Below are positions 22,623 to 32,212 of a stretch of DNA of 64,000 bases, one piece after another. The notes below the pieces were generated by a model that was given only the letters and a program-made list of their open reading frames with translations, was not told the origin of the DNA and did no database searches. This DNA is from Caryophanales bacterium UBA2289 (lineage in GTDB: Bacteria > Bacillota_I > Bacilli_A > Izemoplasmatales > Hujiaoplasmataceae), in NCBI GenBank assembly GCA_002345505.1, contig DDWJ01000032.1:1-64000 (forward strand). The letters run 5' to 3'. Numbering within the stretch: the first letter of the stretch is position 1; the number at the start of each line of letters is the position of its first letter. Made by a program: the position numbers and the translations under genes.

Positions 22623-24725
22623 TTAATCTGCTTCTTCTCCATTGATTATCTCAACTTTACCATTCAAAACTGAAGCTATTGCATCGAAAGACCACATTTC
22701 ATGATGATAGTATGTGTTAATAATTATCCCAGAATCATCATAATCATAGGTCATATATTTTACCGCTATATTCGCAGTGCTTGTATCAATACCATAATTC
22801 ATTGTAAACCCTGAACGATTGTCTTGACAAAACACCGATAAATAACTTGCCATATTAAGCATTGAACCAGATATTGCGCCTAAAGCTAAATCAAAATCTC
22901 CCTTAAAAATACAATCATAATATAGTGACAAATAATCTTTCTGCTCAACATTAATCTCAACTCTAAAGTCATTAGCTTCACTATAGAAAACTTCTTCGAA
23001 GCTTTCTTTGATAAAATTGCCTAAAGCTTCTTGACTATCGCTATCAAAAACAAACAAATCAATTTCTACAGTATCACCATGGTTATATACTCCATCGGCA
23101 AGTAATGTTTCGAGTGCTTGTTCGAATAAAGATTTAGCATATGCTTTATTGTAACCTAGAGTATCGCTATAAAAAAGATTTCCAACCTTCAAGCCAAACT
23201 CTGTTCTTCTATATGGAACACCAAATGTTGAATCTACTAGATAACTATCGGTAAAATGATACATCATCGGATTATAGCTGATATTAATTGTTTCCATCTC
23301 GGATCTGTCAATAGCAAAATACATAGCTTGCCTAAAATCTTCATTCGCTAAAAAGGGTTCGGGTTCATAAGTTGAATCAACAAAATAATTTTGTTGGTTT
23401 GAAACGTTTCCAAATCCGTTTATCATGATTCTAAATGGATTCAACCCAGTGATTTCCCTTAAACCTGAATATTGTCTAAACTCTTCAAAGGATTCATATT
23501 CTAACTCCAAATAATCTAAGCGTCCCTCTAGAAAAGCCGCTTTTTGCGCTTCATACTCAGAGATAACCGAAAATTCATATCCGGTATAATTATAAAGTTC
23601 AGTACTATGATATAATGGATTTTTTTTCAAGTGCATAGTTAGATTTTCATCAACGCTATCGATGTAATATGGCCCGGAATATGCGATTGTAAGATTAGAA
23701 GTCGCAAAACTCTCACCTAAAAGTTCATACATTTCAACGTGAATAGGACTCATTAAAGGCGTAGCCATGAAATTCATTACGTCAAGCATTGTTAAATTAT
23801 TGTTAAACTCAATTTCAAAATTATACTCGTCAATCAGTTTTATTCCAACTTTGCTCCAATTTTCTTCAGTTGGATCATTAATATAATCTTCTATTCCTTT
23901 TATGCTTGCATATGATGCTGTTAACCAGCTATAGTTGGAATAACCTGGATACCAATTATTCTTTAGAACCGTCTTGTATGTGCTCACAAAATCATTGGCA
24001 GTTATATTACTGTCTTCAATTTCCGATATGTCGGTATTAGGATGATAATACCAATTCAAACCTTCCTTAACCTTAAACTGCCAAATATAAGAAGCTTCTT
24101 GATTACTCAGGTCATAGGTAGATCCGATTCCCATCGGATTACCATCAAACATCAATCCTTCAAATTCATATCCATTTTTATCTTCGTTGAGATAATAGCC
24201 ATATGGATTATCTAAAAATAGTTTGTAGTATTCCTCATCAACAAAATTCTCTGTTAAATACTGGTTATAACTGCTAAGACCTTCTTTTAGTGTTTTCCTG
24301 AAAGTGAACTCTCCAGGATTTCCTAAATTCCCATCTGACATTAAAACATCCTCATCACTGGTGTTTATACTGCCAAATTGATCATAATAACCAATAACAG
24401 GCAAATAATAATCAATCGGTAAATCTACTCTGTCTGAATAAACAACAAAATCATTGCTAGAAAACAAAGGCACTCCCCCATACATAGTATCTAGGAGATA
24501 TGTTTCCGCTGCAGCAATAAATGCATGTCTTAAATCCGAGGTTTGATATCTATAATCATATTCCCCGGAAGGATAAGTTATTTCTTCTGGGAATAAATCT
24601 GTCGTCAGCGGATCATCGAAAGCTGTTGTGGTATAAAATGTGTTAGCGGTTGTTTTTTTATCACAACTAAAAAAGATAAAAGATAAAAAAACAATGCAAA
24701 AGGTTAATAAAATCTTCCGGAACAT
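22623..24725 (-). CDS. Oligopeptide-binding lipoprotein (OppA-like, family 5 SBP)
   Basis: The 700-residue lipoprotein has a signal ending in FLSFIFFSCDKK, with the lipobox cysteine at about residue 20. The mature part has the features of family 5 solute-binding proteins: the N-terminal region DYRYQTSDLRHAFIAAAETY, WQFKVKEGLNWYYHPN, DFVSTYKTVLKN, PYYIDSVDENLTMHLKKNPLY, and EDFRQAMYFAIDRSEM. It would capture peptides for an ABC importer. No permease or ATPase gene is next to it, so it is an orphan binding protein that must use a transporter encoded elsewhere. It is longer than typical OppA (about 540-600), mainly through N-terminal insertions. Confidence 0.85.
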   Translation of the reverse strand: MFRKILLTFCIVFLSFIFFSCDKKTTANTFYTTTAFDDPLTTDLFPEEITYPSGEYDYRYQTSDLRHAFIAAAETYLLDTMYGGVPLFSSNDFVVYSDRVDLPIDYYLPVIGYYDQFGSINTSDEDVLMSDGNLGNPGEFTFRKTLKEGLSSYNQYLTENFVDEEYYKLFLDNPYGYYLNEDKNGYEFEGLMFDGNPMGIGSTYDLSNQEASYIWQFKVKEGLNWYYHPNTDISEIEDSNITANDFVSTYKTVLKNNWYPGYSNYSWLTASYASIKGIEDYINDPTEENWSKVGIKLIDEYNFEIEFNNNLTMLDVMNFMATPLMSPIHVEMYELLGESFATSNLTIAYSGPYYIDSVDENLTMHLKKNPLYHSTELYNYTGYEFSVISEYEAQKAAFLEGRLDYLELEYESFEEFRQYSGLREITGLNPFRIMINGFGNVSNQQNYFVDSTYEPEPFLANEDFRQAMYFAIDRSEMETINISYNPMMYHFTDSYLVDSTFGVPYRRTEFGLKVGNLFYSDTLGYNKAYAKSLFEQALETLLADGVYNHGDTVEIDLFVFDSDSQEALGNFIKESFEEVFYSEANDFRVEINVEQKDYLSLYYDCIFKGDFDLALGAISGSMLNMASYLSVFCQDNRSGFTMNYGIDTSTANIAVKYMTYDYDDSGIIINTYYHHEMWSFDAIASVLNGKVEIINGEEAD

Positions 24726-24873
24726 AAAAATATCACTTCCTATCTAATATTTTCATTATATCAAAAAAAGCAATTAATAAAAACTCACCGCTAAAAAAAA
24801 ATTATATTTGATAGTAATCTATAGATAATTGTTATAAAAACTTGTTATAATATTAATAAAAAAGGATAAATTT

Positions 24874-25371
24874 ATGAAATTAGAGAGCGATAGACTTGAA
24901 TATGAATTGTGGCAAGAGAATGACTTCGATATTTTAAAACAAATTCTTGGTAATCCAAGAGTTTGTGAATATCTCCCAGGAGACAAAAATAAAAGTGATG
25001 AAGAAATAAAAAAATGGTTGAATTATTTCGTTCAAACTTTTGGAAATGAAAAAGGTACTAAAATATTTAAAGTCAAAATAAAAAACACCGATCAAGTAAT
25101 CGGTTATTGTGGTTTAGGGTATGTAAAAGAATTTGATCACATCGAAATCATGTATGGTATGGATGAGAAATATTTTAATCAAGGATATGGATATGAAATG
25201 AGTCTGAGAATGAAAAATTTGGCAATTGAACAGAACATTAAACACTTAATTGCTTTGGCGGATATCAATAACATTCCTAGCAATAGAATCTTACAAAAAA
25301 CTGGTTACACTAAAAAAGAACAAATTAATCTTTGGGGTTTAGATTTAAACTTCTATGAAATGGATCTTTAA
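24874..25371 (+). CDS. GNAT-family N-acetyltransferase (RimJ/RimL-like)
   Basis: The 165-residue protein has the GNAT layout: N-terminal LESDRLEYELWQENDFDILK, then GYCGLGYVKEFDHIEIMYGM, YFNQGYGYEMSLRMKNLAIE with a degenerate acetyl-CoA-binding loop, and ALADINNIPSNRILQKTGYT, the typical RimJ/RimL end. It transfers an acetyl group to an amine, perhaps of a protein N-terminus or a small molecule; the substrate is unknown. The gene stands alone on the plus strand behind AAAAAAGGATAAATTT and is followed by a strong terminator. Confidence 0.8.
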   Translation: MKLESDRLEYELWQENDFDILKQILGNPRVCEYLPGDKNKSDEEIKKWLNYFVQTFGNEKGTKIFKVKIKNTDQVIGYCGLGYVKEFDHIEIMYGMDEKYFNQGYGYEMSLRMKNLAIEQNIKHLIALADINNIPSNRILQKTGYTKKEQINLWGLDLNFYEMDL

Positions 25372-25391
25372 CAAACAAAACAAATAAAAAA

Positions 25392-25418
25392 GAGAAGATT
25401 ACTCTTCTCATTTTTTTT
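25392..25418 (+). terminator. Rho-independent terminator after the GNAT gene
   Basis: GAGAAGA and TCTTCTC pair perfectly around TTAC and are followed by A and eight T residues, 20 bases after the stop codon. Confidence 0.9.
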
Positions 25419-25423
25419 ATTTT

Positions 25424-25497
25424 TGGAGCAAGCGAGGGGAATCGAACCCCCATACTCAGCATGGCAAGCTGATGTTTTACCATTAAACTACACCTGC
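25424..25497 (-). tRNA. tRNA-Gly (anticodon GCC)
   Basis: The minus strand folds as a standard cloverleaf: acceptor GCAGGTG/CGCTTGC with discriminator T and encoded CCA, a D arm with AATGG, anticodon arm TCAGC-TTGCCAT-GCTGA with GCC, and T arm GGGGGTTCGATTCCCC. The anticodon and the U73 discriminator are typical of glycine tRNA. Confidence 0.95.
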
Positions 25498-25592
25498 AGT
25501 TCGTACTATATATTGTAAATGATTATGGTGAAAATTTCAAGCATTATTTTTGGAAATTTTCATATCTTTTCATTCACAAAATAGCACTAACT

Positions 25593-26156
25593 CTATTTAG
25601 CCAATTTGCGCCAAGGGCTCACAAATCCGCCACGTAAATATGACACTTCATTAGCTACTACTAAAGCGTCATCATCATTCTCTGAAATCAATTTTAAAAT
25701 CGCTTGTTTATTCTTTCTGTTCGCAAAAATCATCAATACTTCTCTTTCTTTATATTTACCATGAGCGTCAATACTAGTAACTCCATGTCCTGCTTCTCGT
25801 AAAGCATTAATGACCGTGTTTGCTTCATCTTTCATAATGACAGCTTGAATCAATACCTTACCGACTGCTAAACGATTTTCTAAGATTGAACCTAAGTAAA
25901 CTCCAAGCGCAAATCCAATACTATAATAGATACCCTTCATCGGTGTATCTTGCATACCAGTAATTACTCTACTAGCAATAAATACCCATAGTAAAATTTC
26001 AATCAAAGCTAACATTGTTCCAGGTTTTCTCAAACCCTTGCCAATAAAAATAATTCTTAAAGTGGATATCGCCACTTCTATAACTTTAGCAACCAAAATC
26101 AAAGCTACTTCCCACAACGGAACTGCACTAATAAAATTCCAAATATCTGCCCACAT
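25593..26156 (-). CDS. UPF0316 family membrane protein
   Basis: The 187-residue protein starts at ATG behind AGGGGTGAATTTT. Three hydrophobic helices occupy the first half (about 10-35, 45-65 and 73-92), with KVIEVAISTLRIIFIGKGLR between the first two. The C-terminal half is a soluble domain (VLIQAVIMKDEANTVINALR, GHGVTSIDAHGKYKEREVLM) of the DUF2179 type. This is the layout of the UPF0316/DUF2179 proteins, whose function is unknown; the C-terminal domain resembles PII-like sensory folds. It stands alone. Confidence 0.85.
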   Translation of the reverse strand: MWADIWNFISAVPLWEVALILVAKVIEVAISTLRIIFIGKGLRKPGTMLALIEILLWVFIASRVITGMQDTPMKGIYYSIGFALGVYLGSILENRLAVGKVLIQAVIMKDEANTVINALREAGHGVTSIDAHGKYKEREVLMIFANRKNKQAILKLISENDDDALVVANEVSYLRGGFVSPWRKLAK

Positions 26157-26233
26157 AAAATTCACCCCTATCAACAAACATATGATATTATACATTGATA
26201 AAAACCATTCTACAAGTAAAATATTTTAAATTT

Positions 26234-28135
26234 TTATCTACTATATTCCTTAGTTACATCATACCAATAATTTATGATATCTAACCTTCTTCGATGTTCT
26301 TCACAAACCCTAAAAAACTCTTCTTCATAAAGCAAATCAATCTCTTCTTTACTATAAATTATATCATAACCATCGTTACTATAAACTTTGTCAGTAAAGA
26401 AAGCAGTTAACTTATTTGAATAAAAAACGTGCATACTGTCGCTAAAAACAGAATCTGATAACATGATATTTTGATTATAAACTAGTCCAAGCAAATCAAA
26501 CAATGTTGGAACGATAACATGTGGTGATGTGAACTTATCAATTACGTTAGTTTCATTATTTTCTAGATATGCTTCGGTCAAAATTGGATTGTAAATAGCT
26601 AAAAAAGAATCATATAAATCAACGTTATAATACTCGGATGCTTCAGCGTCATGAATCTCTAAATGCAAATTATGATAATACACGTTATGATCACCATAAA
26701 GAACAATTATTGTATTTTCTAAAGCGTCGTTAACTTCAAGTTCGTATAACAATCTTCCTAAAGCGATATCAAAGTCCATAACGGCAGCTTCGTAATGTCT
26801 TAATCTTAATCTATCAGCTTCAGCTCCGTTTTCTAAAGGATTAACCCAAGACCCATGTAAAACCGCTTCGTCAATTCTTTGATAATATCCTAAATCTTCA
26901 AACAATTCCTTATTTTTAGGTCCATAGTAATATGGTCCATGCATCGATAATGTCGACCAAAAATAATAGAATGGTTCATCATTAAAATTAGAATTATCTA
27001 TTACTTCTTCAACCGTAACAGAATCTAAGGTATAATCACCGTTCCAAGTCCACATTTTCATACCCGGAAATAAATCATCATGAAAATATGAATTTTCAAA
27101 ACCCATCGGTCCCATCAAATTTTGTCTTGAATAAAAACTACCAACGTTATCATGATAATATGCAGTTGTATAACCAAACTTATTGTTTAAGATTGTCGGC
27201 AACGAATGAGTGAAATCATATTCATAACTATTTGGTTTTAATGTTATCGTTGGATAGTTACCGGTAATGCCAATCATTTCTGAATAATTGGTTTTATTTT
27301 CACTATAATTATTGGCAAAATACAAACCTTCTTGAGTCATACGGTATAAATTCGGAGTTAAATCTTCACTTACGGCAAAGCCTTGTAGTGACTCAACCAT
27401 AATCGTTAAAACGTTAGCTCCTGGTAATAAACCAAAATAATCAGTCGGTAGAGAATCCATAACGGGTATGATATTATCACCATTGTTTGCTTGGCTACTC
27501 ATTAAAACACCAGCAAAAATTGATTTTGCTTCTTTATAATAATAACCTAATAGCCCATACTGCTCTAAAGAAGCTCTTTTAAATGTCGTTACATATAAAG
27601 CGTTATTAAATCTTTTCACACTCTTAATGCCACTGATGAAAAATACACTAACAAACACCAACAAAGCACTCATAACGATTAAAGTCTTCTTGTAGTAATT
27701 TGGAATAACTTCATAATATCTAAACATTTTTCGCCATAAAAGGGTCAAAGTTAAAAAATACAGAAAAGCAATTACCGTAGCGACGATTATCGAAGGTATC
27801 GACAAAAATTCGAAATTAAATACCGAAGCTGCTTCTCCTAAAAGCGTTAACTGTTGCAACGTAAAAAGATCAAAATATACTGAATACATTGTCGCATTAA
27901 TCAAAAAAACCGTCATTACAAGACCGAGAATAAAGGTTATATATACAATTGATAATTTATTTGATCTAAATAAAAACACTCCAGATCCAAATATTATAAT
28001 AAACAAAAAATCAATTAAAAAAGATTCTGGCAATATACTAAATTCAACCCATTGAAACGTCACAAATTCAATCAATAGATAAAAAAAAGTGAAAGTTAAA
28101 AATAGTGAACCTTTTTCCTTCAAGTAAATTTTCAT
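26234..28135 (-). CDS. LtaS-like membrane sulfatase / phosphoglycerol transferase
   Basis: The 633-residue protein has five N-terminal membrane helices (within residues 1-170), then an extracellular alkaline-phosphatase-fold domain. Visible are NVLTIMVESLQGFAVSEDLT (metal-binding Glu), NNYSENKTNYSEMIGITGNY with the candidate nucleophile Thr in NKTNYSE, STLSMHGPYY, and NTIIVLYGDHNVY (metal-binding Asp-His). This matches lipoteichoic acid synthase and related phosphoglycerol transferases, which move glycerol phosphate from phosphatidylglycerol to a glycolipid. LTA or a glycolipid head-group modification are the likely products. It stands alone on the minus strand. Confidence 0.82.
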   Translation of the reverse strand: MKIYLKEKGSLFLTFTFFYLLIEFVTFQWVEFSILPESFLIDFLFIIIFGSGVFLFRSNKLSIVYITFILGLVMTVFLINATMYSVYFDLFTLQQLTLLGEAASVFNFEFLSIPSIIVATVIAFLYFLTLTLLWRKMFRYYEVIPNYYKKTLIVMSALLVFVSVFFISGIKSVKRFNNALYVTTFKRASLEQYGLLGYYYKEAKSIFAGVLMSSQANNGDNIIPVMDSLPTDYFGLLPGANVLTIMVESLQGFAVSEDLTPNLYRMTQEGLYFANNYSENKTNYSEMIGITGNYPTITLKPNSYEYDFTHSLPTILNNKFGYTTAYYHDNVGSFYSRQNLMGPMGFENSYFHDDLFPGMKMWTWNGDYTLDSVTVEEVIDNSNFNDEPFYYFWSTLSMHGPYYYGPKNKELFEDLGYYQRIDEAVLHGSWVNPLENGAEADRLRLRHYEAAVMDFDIALGRLLYELEVNDALENTIIVLYGDHNVYYHNLHLEIHDAEASEYYNVDLYDSFLAIYNPILTEAYLENNETNVIDKFTSPHVIVPTLFDLLGLVYNQNIMLSDSVFSDSMHVFYSNKLTAFFTDKVYSNDGYDIIYSKEEIDLLYEEEFFRVCEEHRRRLDIINYWYDVTKEYSR

Positions 28136-28202
28136 TAAATCACCATAGATAATTATATCACTTTCAGCTTAGTATTAAAATACTAAAAGAATTCAAAAAA
28201 CA

Positions 28203-28238
28203 AAAAAAAAGAGTAACCCAAGAAATTGGATTACTCTT
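28203..28238 (-). terminator. Rho-independent terminator after gntP
   Basis: On the minus strand AAGAGTAATCC and GGGTTACTCTT pair around AATTTCTT and run into a T tract of about nine. It follows the permease stop codon by 23 bases. Confidence 0.85.
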
Positions 28239-28260
28239 AATAAGATATAAAAAATGTATA

Positions 28261-29679
28261 TTACATAACTCCGCCAAGAATCAAGTTAAGAATTAAGATC
28301 ACTACGAACCCTGCTGCCCAAGCAACTGTTGTCGCACCAGACCAGAATTTCAACTGTTCTTTAGAGTCAGTTATACCGATAGAACGGTTAACCACGTGGA
28401 AGTATGAGTCATTGAAGTATCCGAAGAATACACCACCGACCATAGCTGCTAAAGCACCGAATACAGGTGAACCACCAGCTAATAAAACGATAGGAGCAGT
28501 AATTGATGCAGCTGTTACAAGAGCAACTGTACCAGAACCTTGGATAAATCTAACTACTGTAGCTACGATGAAAGGTAATAAAATTACTGGTAGACCCCAA
28601 TCAACGATAGCATTAGCGATTGTATTACCAACGCCTGTATCCTTAATTACTTGACCTAATGCACCACCAGCACCAGTAACTAATAAAATGATACCAGCTT
28701 GTCTGATTCCAGCTTCCATATGAGGCATAATTTCACTCTTAGGCATTCTGAATCCTAATCCGTAGATTGCAATTAATACACCGATTGCAACAGCAGGAAT
28801 TGGATGACCAACGAAACCTAAGAAACCTTCGAAGAATCCTGTTAATGTGAAAGCAGTTTTTAAAACTTGATTTAAAACGATTAAAAGAATTGGAACAAAG
28901 ATTGGTGCGAATGATAACCATCCACTTGGAAGTTCTTTATCTCTTTCAGAACTTAAATCGAAATCAACTAAGTTTTGTCCTTGAACTTCTAATCTTTGAA
29001 CGTCGCCATTTTCATCTGGAACGATTACTAATGATTTACCAACCCATTTAATGTAAAGTAAACCAGCGATTGTCATTGGAACTGAAACAACTAAGCCCAT
29101 TAAAATCATTGTGCCAAGATTAACACCAAAGAATCCTGCAACTGCGATTGGACCTGGAGTAGGCGGAACCATTGTATGAGTAATTACTAGACCCATAGCT
29201 AAAGCACCAGCTAATACTACTAAGTTCTTTCTAGTTTTTTGTGAGATTGATTTAGCAATCGGGAATAAAATTACGAATGCAGAGTCACAGAAAATAGGAA
29301 TAGAAACGATGAAACCAGTTAAAGTTAAAGCTAGTTCTTCTCTACCTTTACCGAATAATCTGATAAAGATTCTCGCCATTTTTTCTGCAGCACCTGAGAC
29401 TTCAAAGATTTGTCCCATTACTACACCAAAACCAATGATGATACCAATAGTACCTAATGTGCCGCCGAAACCTTTCGCGATAATCCCAGGAATTTCTCCT
29501 CCAGGAACACCACCGATTAGACCAACAAGCAATGCGGCTAGAATAATTGATACGAATGCTGGGACTTTAGTCATTGTTACAAGAATAATAAGTACCACAA
29601 CACCTACTGCAAGACCGATTAACATTTGTGTAGGGTTAATCGTAGTTGGATCAAAAGCTCCAAATAATGCATTGAACAT
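28261..29679 (-). CDS. gntP: GntP-family gluconate/acid-sugar permease
   Basis: The 472-residue integral membrane protein has about 12 hydrophobic segments. Conserved GntP features include IILAALLVGLIGGVPGGEIP, KGFGGTLGTIGIIIGFGVVM, IFCDSAFVILFPIAKSIS, HTMVPPTPGPIAVAGFFGVN, and GYFNDSYFHVVNRSIGITDS. The family imports gluconate and related sugar acids with protons. It is the last gene of the acid-sugar locus but has its own promoter, a cre site and a DeoR-type motif, so it is regulated together with the enzymes and repressed by preferred sugars. Confidence 0.9.
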   Translation of the reverse strand: MFNALFGAFDPTTINPTQMLIGLAVGVVVLIILVTMTKVPAFVSIILAALLVGLIGGVPGGEIPGIIAKGFGGTLGTIGIIIGFGVVMGQIFEVSGAAEKMARIFIRLFGKGREELALTLTGFIVSIPIFCDSAFVILFPIAKSISQKTRKNLVVLAGALAMGLVITHTMVPPTPGPIAVAGFFGVNLGTMILMGLVVSVPMTIAGLLYIKWVGKSLVIVPDENGDVQRLEVQGQNLVDFDLSSERDKELPSGWLSFAPIFVPILLIVLNQVLKTAFTLTGFFEGFLGFVGHPIPAVAIGVLIAIYGLGFRMPKSEIMPHMEAGIRQAGIILLVTGAGGALGQVIKDTGVGNTIANAIVDWGLPVILLPFIVATVVRFIQGSGTVALVTAASITAPIVLLAGGSPVFGALAAMVGGVFFGYFNDSYFHVVNRSIGITDSKEQLKFWSGATTVAWAAGFVVILILNLILGGVM

Positions 29680-29736
29680 TTTTAAATCTCCTTTTCTTTT
29701 TTTATTTTATATTTATGTTAATATAAATCTTTTTTT

Positions 29737-29765
29737 AGTATAAGTCATAATATTCAAAAAAACAA
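29737..29765 (-). promoter_or_regulatory. Promoter of gntP
   Basis: TTGTTT (29765-29760), a 17-base spacer and TATACT (29742-29737) lie about 60 bases before the permease start. Confidence 0.65.
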
Positions 29766-29795
29766 GTGTTTTTTGTTCCTTTGTGTTTATTTCGT
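29766..29795 (-). promoter_or_regulatory. Candidate DeoR-family operator at gntP
   Basis: The minus strand AAATAAACACAAAGGAACAA is followed by AAAACAC, resembling the AAAGAACATAAAC elements at the dehydrogenase promoter. It abuts the -35 box, so binding would block the permease promoter. Confidence 0.5.
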
Positions 29796-29800
29796 GAATT

Positions 29801-29814
29801 TGAAAGCGTTTTCA
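29801..29814. promoter_or_regulatory. CcpA cre site upstream of gntP
   Basis: TGAAAGCGTTTTCA matches the Bacillota cre consensus TGWAANCGNTNWCA at every position. It lies 36 bases upstream of the gntP -35 box. It implies carbon catabolite control of the acid-sugar permease. Confidence 0.8.
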
Positions 29815-29868
29815 ATTAAATATCCACTAAATAATGAACAATAATGTTCTTTTTTGTTGCTTTTATTT

Positions 29869-31380
29869 TTACTTCATTGACATATATGTATAGATCTGCG
29901 AATCATTTAAAGCGTGGTACAGTTGCTTCTTCGTTCTTAACATCTTTGTGTATAAGAATCTATTCTTAGGATCAGCGTGATACGTAACCTTATTTGCTTT
30001 ACCTCTTAATGTTTGGAAACCTTCTTTAAATGATTTAAATTCACCTTTAGAAACCAAACAAGATATTAAAGCACCTAAAGCGGTCGCTTCTGAAGAGTCA
30101 TACACAGAAACTGCTTTATTGAATACATCAGCTTGAATCTGGTTAAATGTCGGAAACTTTGTTAATCCGCCAGCCGCATGAATTATATCAACATATCCGA
30201 TTAAGTTGGCTATAAGTTCAATATTCTCAGCCATTTCTAAAGCAATACCTTCTAAAACGCTTCGAGCAAAATCACCTCTAGTATGTTCTAAAGTCGCATT
30301 GAAGAACACACCTTTAGATAAAGGATTCCAATAAGGAGCTGCACTACCTTTAAAATGTGGTATTAATAATAACCCCTTAGCTCCAGCTTTAGATTCAATT
30401 ACTTCTTTATTAATATTGTCAAAAGTATCATCTTTATAGAATTGGTCACGATACCAAGCATAGATATTACCACTAGTTAAAAGACCAGCCTCTACAACCC
30501 ATTTTCCCGGAACTGCACTTGCACTAATAAGCACCCGCATGTTCTCATCGAACACCGGCTTGTCCGCATGCGCGATGATAAATGATCCAGTACCAATATT
30601 AGCCTCAAGCGTACCTTCAGTTAAAACATTTAACCCTACCGCAGCACACTGTTGATCTCCACCAGCTAAAACTACATCAATATCAGGCGACAAACCTGTC
30701 TTTTCAACTGCTTGCGCTGATAATTTTCCTACTGAAGTGCCAGGAGCGACAATTTCCACTAATTTACTCTTATCCAAATCAAATGCATTGATTAAATCAT
30801 CATCCCATTTGAACTTATGAATATCCATTAAAAGGGTTCTAGCAGCTTGTGTAACATCAGTAACAAACTTATTAGTCAATAAATAACATACATAATCTTG
30901 AACACCAATAAACTTAAAAGTCTCTTCATATAAATCAGGCATATTGTTCTTAACCCATTTCATCTTCGGAGCACTAAAATAAGAATCTAGTCTTAACCCT
31001 GTCTTTTGGTAGATATCCTGCAAAGACATCTTTTCTTTAACACTTTTAGTTTCCTCATAACTCCTTCTATCTTGCCAAGTAATTGCGTTATACAACACTT
31101 TTCCTTGAGCATTAACCGGGATTATCGAAGCTCGCTGTGAAGTCAAAGAAATTGATTCAATTATTAATTTATTCTTTCTGGCATAATCGTTGATGTCTTT
31201 TAAAGTAGAATACAATGTATCCTTCCAAGTTCTTGGATCTTGCTCTACTTCAATCCCATTAAATATCGGTGAATATGGTAACTGCGAAGTATACATTGAC
31301 TCCCCTATTTTATTATAGAGGATAGTCCGCATACTCTGAGTTCCAACATCAACAATCGCAATACATTTACTTTTATTCAT
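29869..31380 (-). CDS. FGGY-family carbohydrate kinase
   Basis: The 503-residue protein starts at the ATG at 31380, which overlaps the aldolase stop by eight bases; an upstream in-frame extension reads through the aldolase end and is unlikely. FGGY features: IAIVDVGTQSMRTILYNKIG (ATP-binding N-terminus), LTSQRASIIPVNAQG, NAITWQDRRS, DVVLAGGDQQCAAVGLNVLT, and IIHAAGGLTKFPTFNQIQAD. The family phosphorylates sugars, polyols or sugar acids, including gluconate in Bacillus. The gluconate-type permease in the same locus makes a sugar acid or its reduced product plausible, but the substrate cannot be read from sequence. Confidence 0.85.
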   Translation of the reverse strand: MNKSKCIAIVDVGTQSMRTILYNKIGESMYTSQLPYSPIFNGIEVEQDPRTWKDTLYSTLKDINDYARKNKLIIESISLTSQRASIIPVNAQGKVLYNAITWQDRRSYEETKSVKEKMSLQDIYQKTGLRLDSYFSAPKMKWVKNNMPDLYEETFKFIGVQDYVCYLLTNKFVTDVTQAARTLLMDIHKFKWDDDLINAFDLDKSKLVEIVAPGTSVGKLSAQAVEKTGLSPDIDVVLAGGDQQCAAVGLNVLTEGTLEANIGTGSFIIAHADKPVFDENMRVLISASAVPGKWVVEAGLLTSGNIYAWYRDQFYKDDTFDNINKEVIESKAGAKGLLLIPHFKGSAAPYWNPLSKGVFFNATLEHTRGDFARSVLEGIALEMAENIELIANLIGYVDIIHAAGGLTKFPTFNQIQADVFNKAVSVYDSSEATALGALISCLVSKGEFKSFKEGFQTLRGKANKVTYHADPKNRFLYTKMLRTKKQLYHALNDSQIYTYMSMK

Positions 31381-32212
31381 AAACCTTAAACATCTCCATA
31401 TGTTCGATGATTGTTTCTTTAGCAATCTTAACTGCCTTTGTACTTAATTGTGAAAAATGCACTTCTTCATTCTTCACAATTGTATCTTTAAACAAACTAA
31501 CCACCTGACGAGAAATTTCTGTATTCACATTAATTTTTGCAATACCATTTTTTATACATTCATGAACTGTATCTTTAGGTGTTCCACTACCGCCATGTAA
31601 TACTAGCGGGATGTTAACTAAAGCTTTAATCTCTTTTAATCTGTCAACGCTAATGTTTGGTTCACCCTTATACATTCCGTGTACCGTACCGATGGAAACC
31701 GCCAAACAATCAACTTTTGTTGCTTCTACAAACTCTTTTGCTTGAAGTGGATCAGTATAATTAGCAACCCCTTCGTCTTCATTAGAATGGCTTCCTAAAG
31801 CGATAGAACCAAGCTCTGCTTCGACGGTAACATTATTCTTGTGAGCGTATTCAACAACTAACTGCGTATTTTTTAAATTCTCTTCAAAACTTAAATGAGA
31901 ACCATCATACATTACCGATGTAAATCCGCAATCAATTGCTTTTTTTATTGTGTCGATATCTTTAGTATGGTCCAAATGAAGCACTACAGGTAAATCCATA
32001 TCAAGCGTCATTGTTCTAACTAAATTTGCTATTTCTTTTAATTCCATATTAGCTAAGTATTTTTCACCGAAGGCAATGATTGCTGGAGTTTTATTTTCTT
32101 TAATCGCTTCTACTACAGCTTTAATAGTTTCGTAATTATAAACATTAAAAGCTCCTACAGCATATTTGCCTTCTAACGCTTTATATAAAACATCATTTAA
32201 ATTCGCAATCAT
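31373..32212 (-). CDS. Class II (zinc) ketose-bisphosphate aldolase
   Basis: The 279-residue protein is of the fructose/tagatose-bisphosphate aldolase class II type: GAFNVYNYETIKAVVEAIKE, VVLHLDHTKDIDTIKKAIDC (zinc histidine), SVMYDGSHLSFEENLKNTQL, VEAELGSIALG, SIGTVHGMYKGEPNISVDRL, and LVLHGGSGTPKDTVHECIKN. It cleaves a ketose bisphosphate to DHAP and an aldehyde. The shorter tagatose-type architecture and the locus suggest a dedicated catabolic aldolase rather than the glycolytic one. Its start overlaps the dehydrogenase stop (ATGA). Confidence 0.88.
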   Translation of the reverse strand: MIANLNDVLYKALEGKYAVGAFNVYNYETIKAVVEAIKENKTPAIIAFGEKYLANMELKEIANLVRTMTLDMDLPVVLHLDHTKDIDTIKKAIDCGFTSVMYDGSHLSFEENLKNTQLVVEYAHKNNVTVEAELGSIALGSHSNEDEGVANYTDPLQAKEFVEATKVDCLAVSIGTVHGMYKGEPNISVDRLKEIKALVNIPLVLHGGSGTPKDTVHECIKNGIAKINVNTEISRQVVSLFKDTIVKNEEVHFSQLSTKAVKIAKETIIEHMEMFKVYE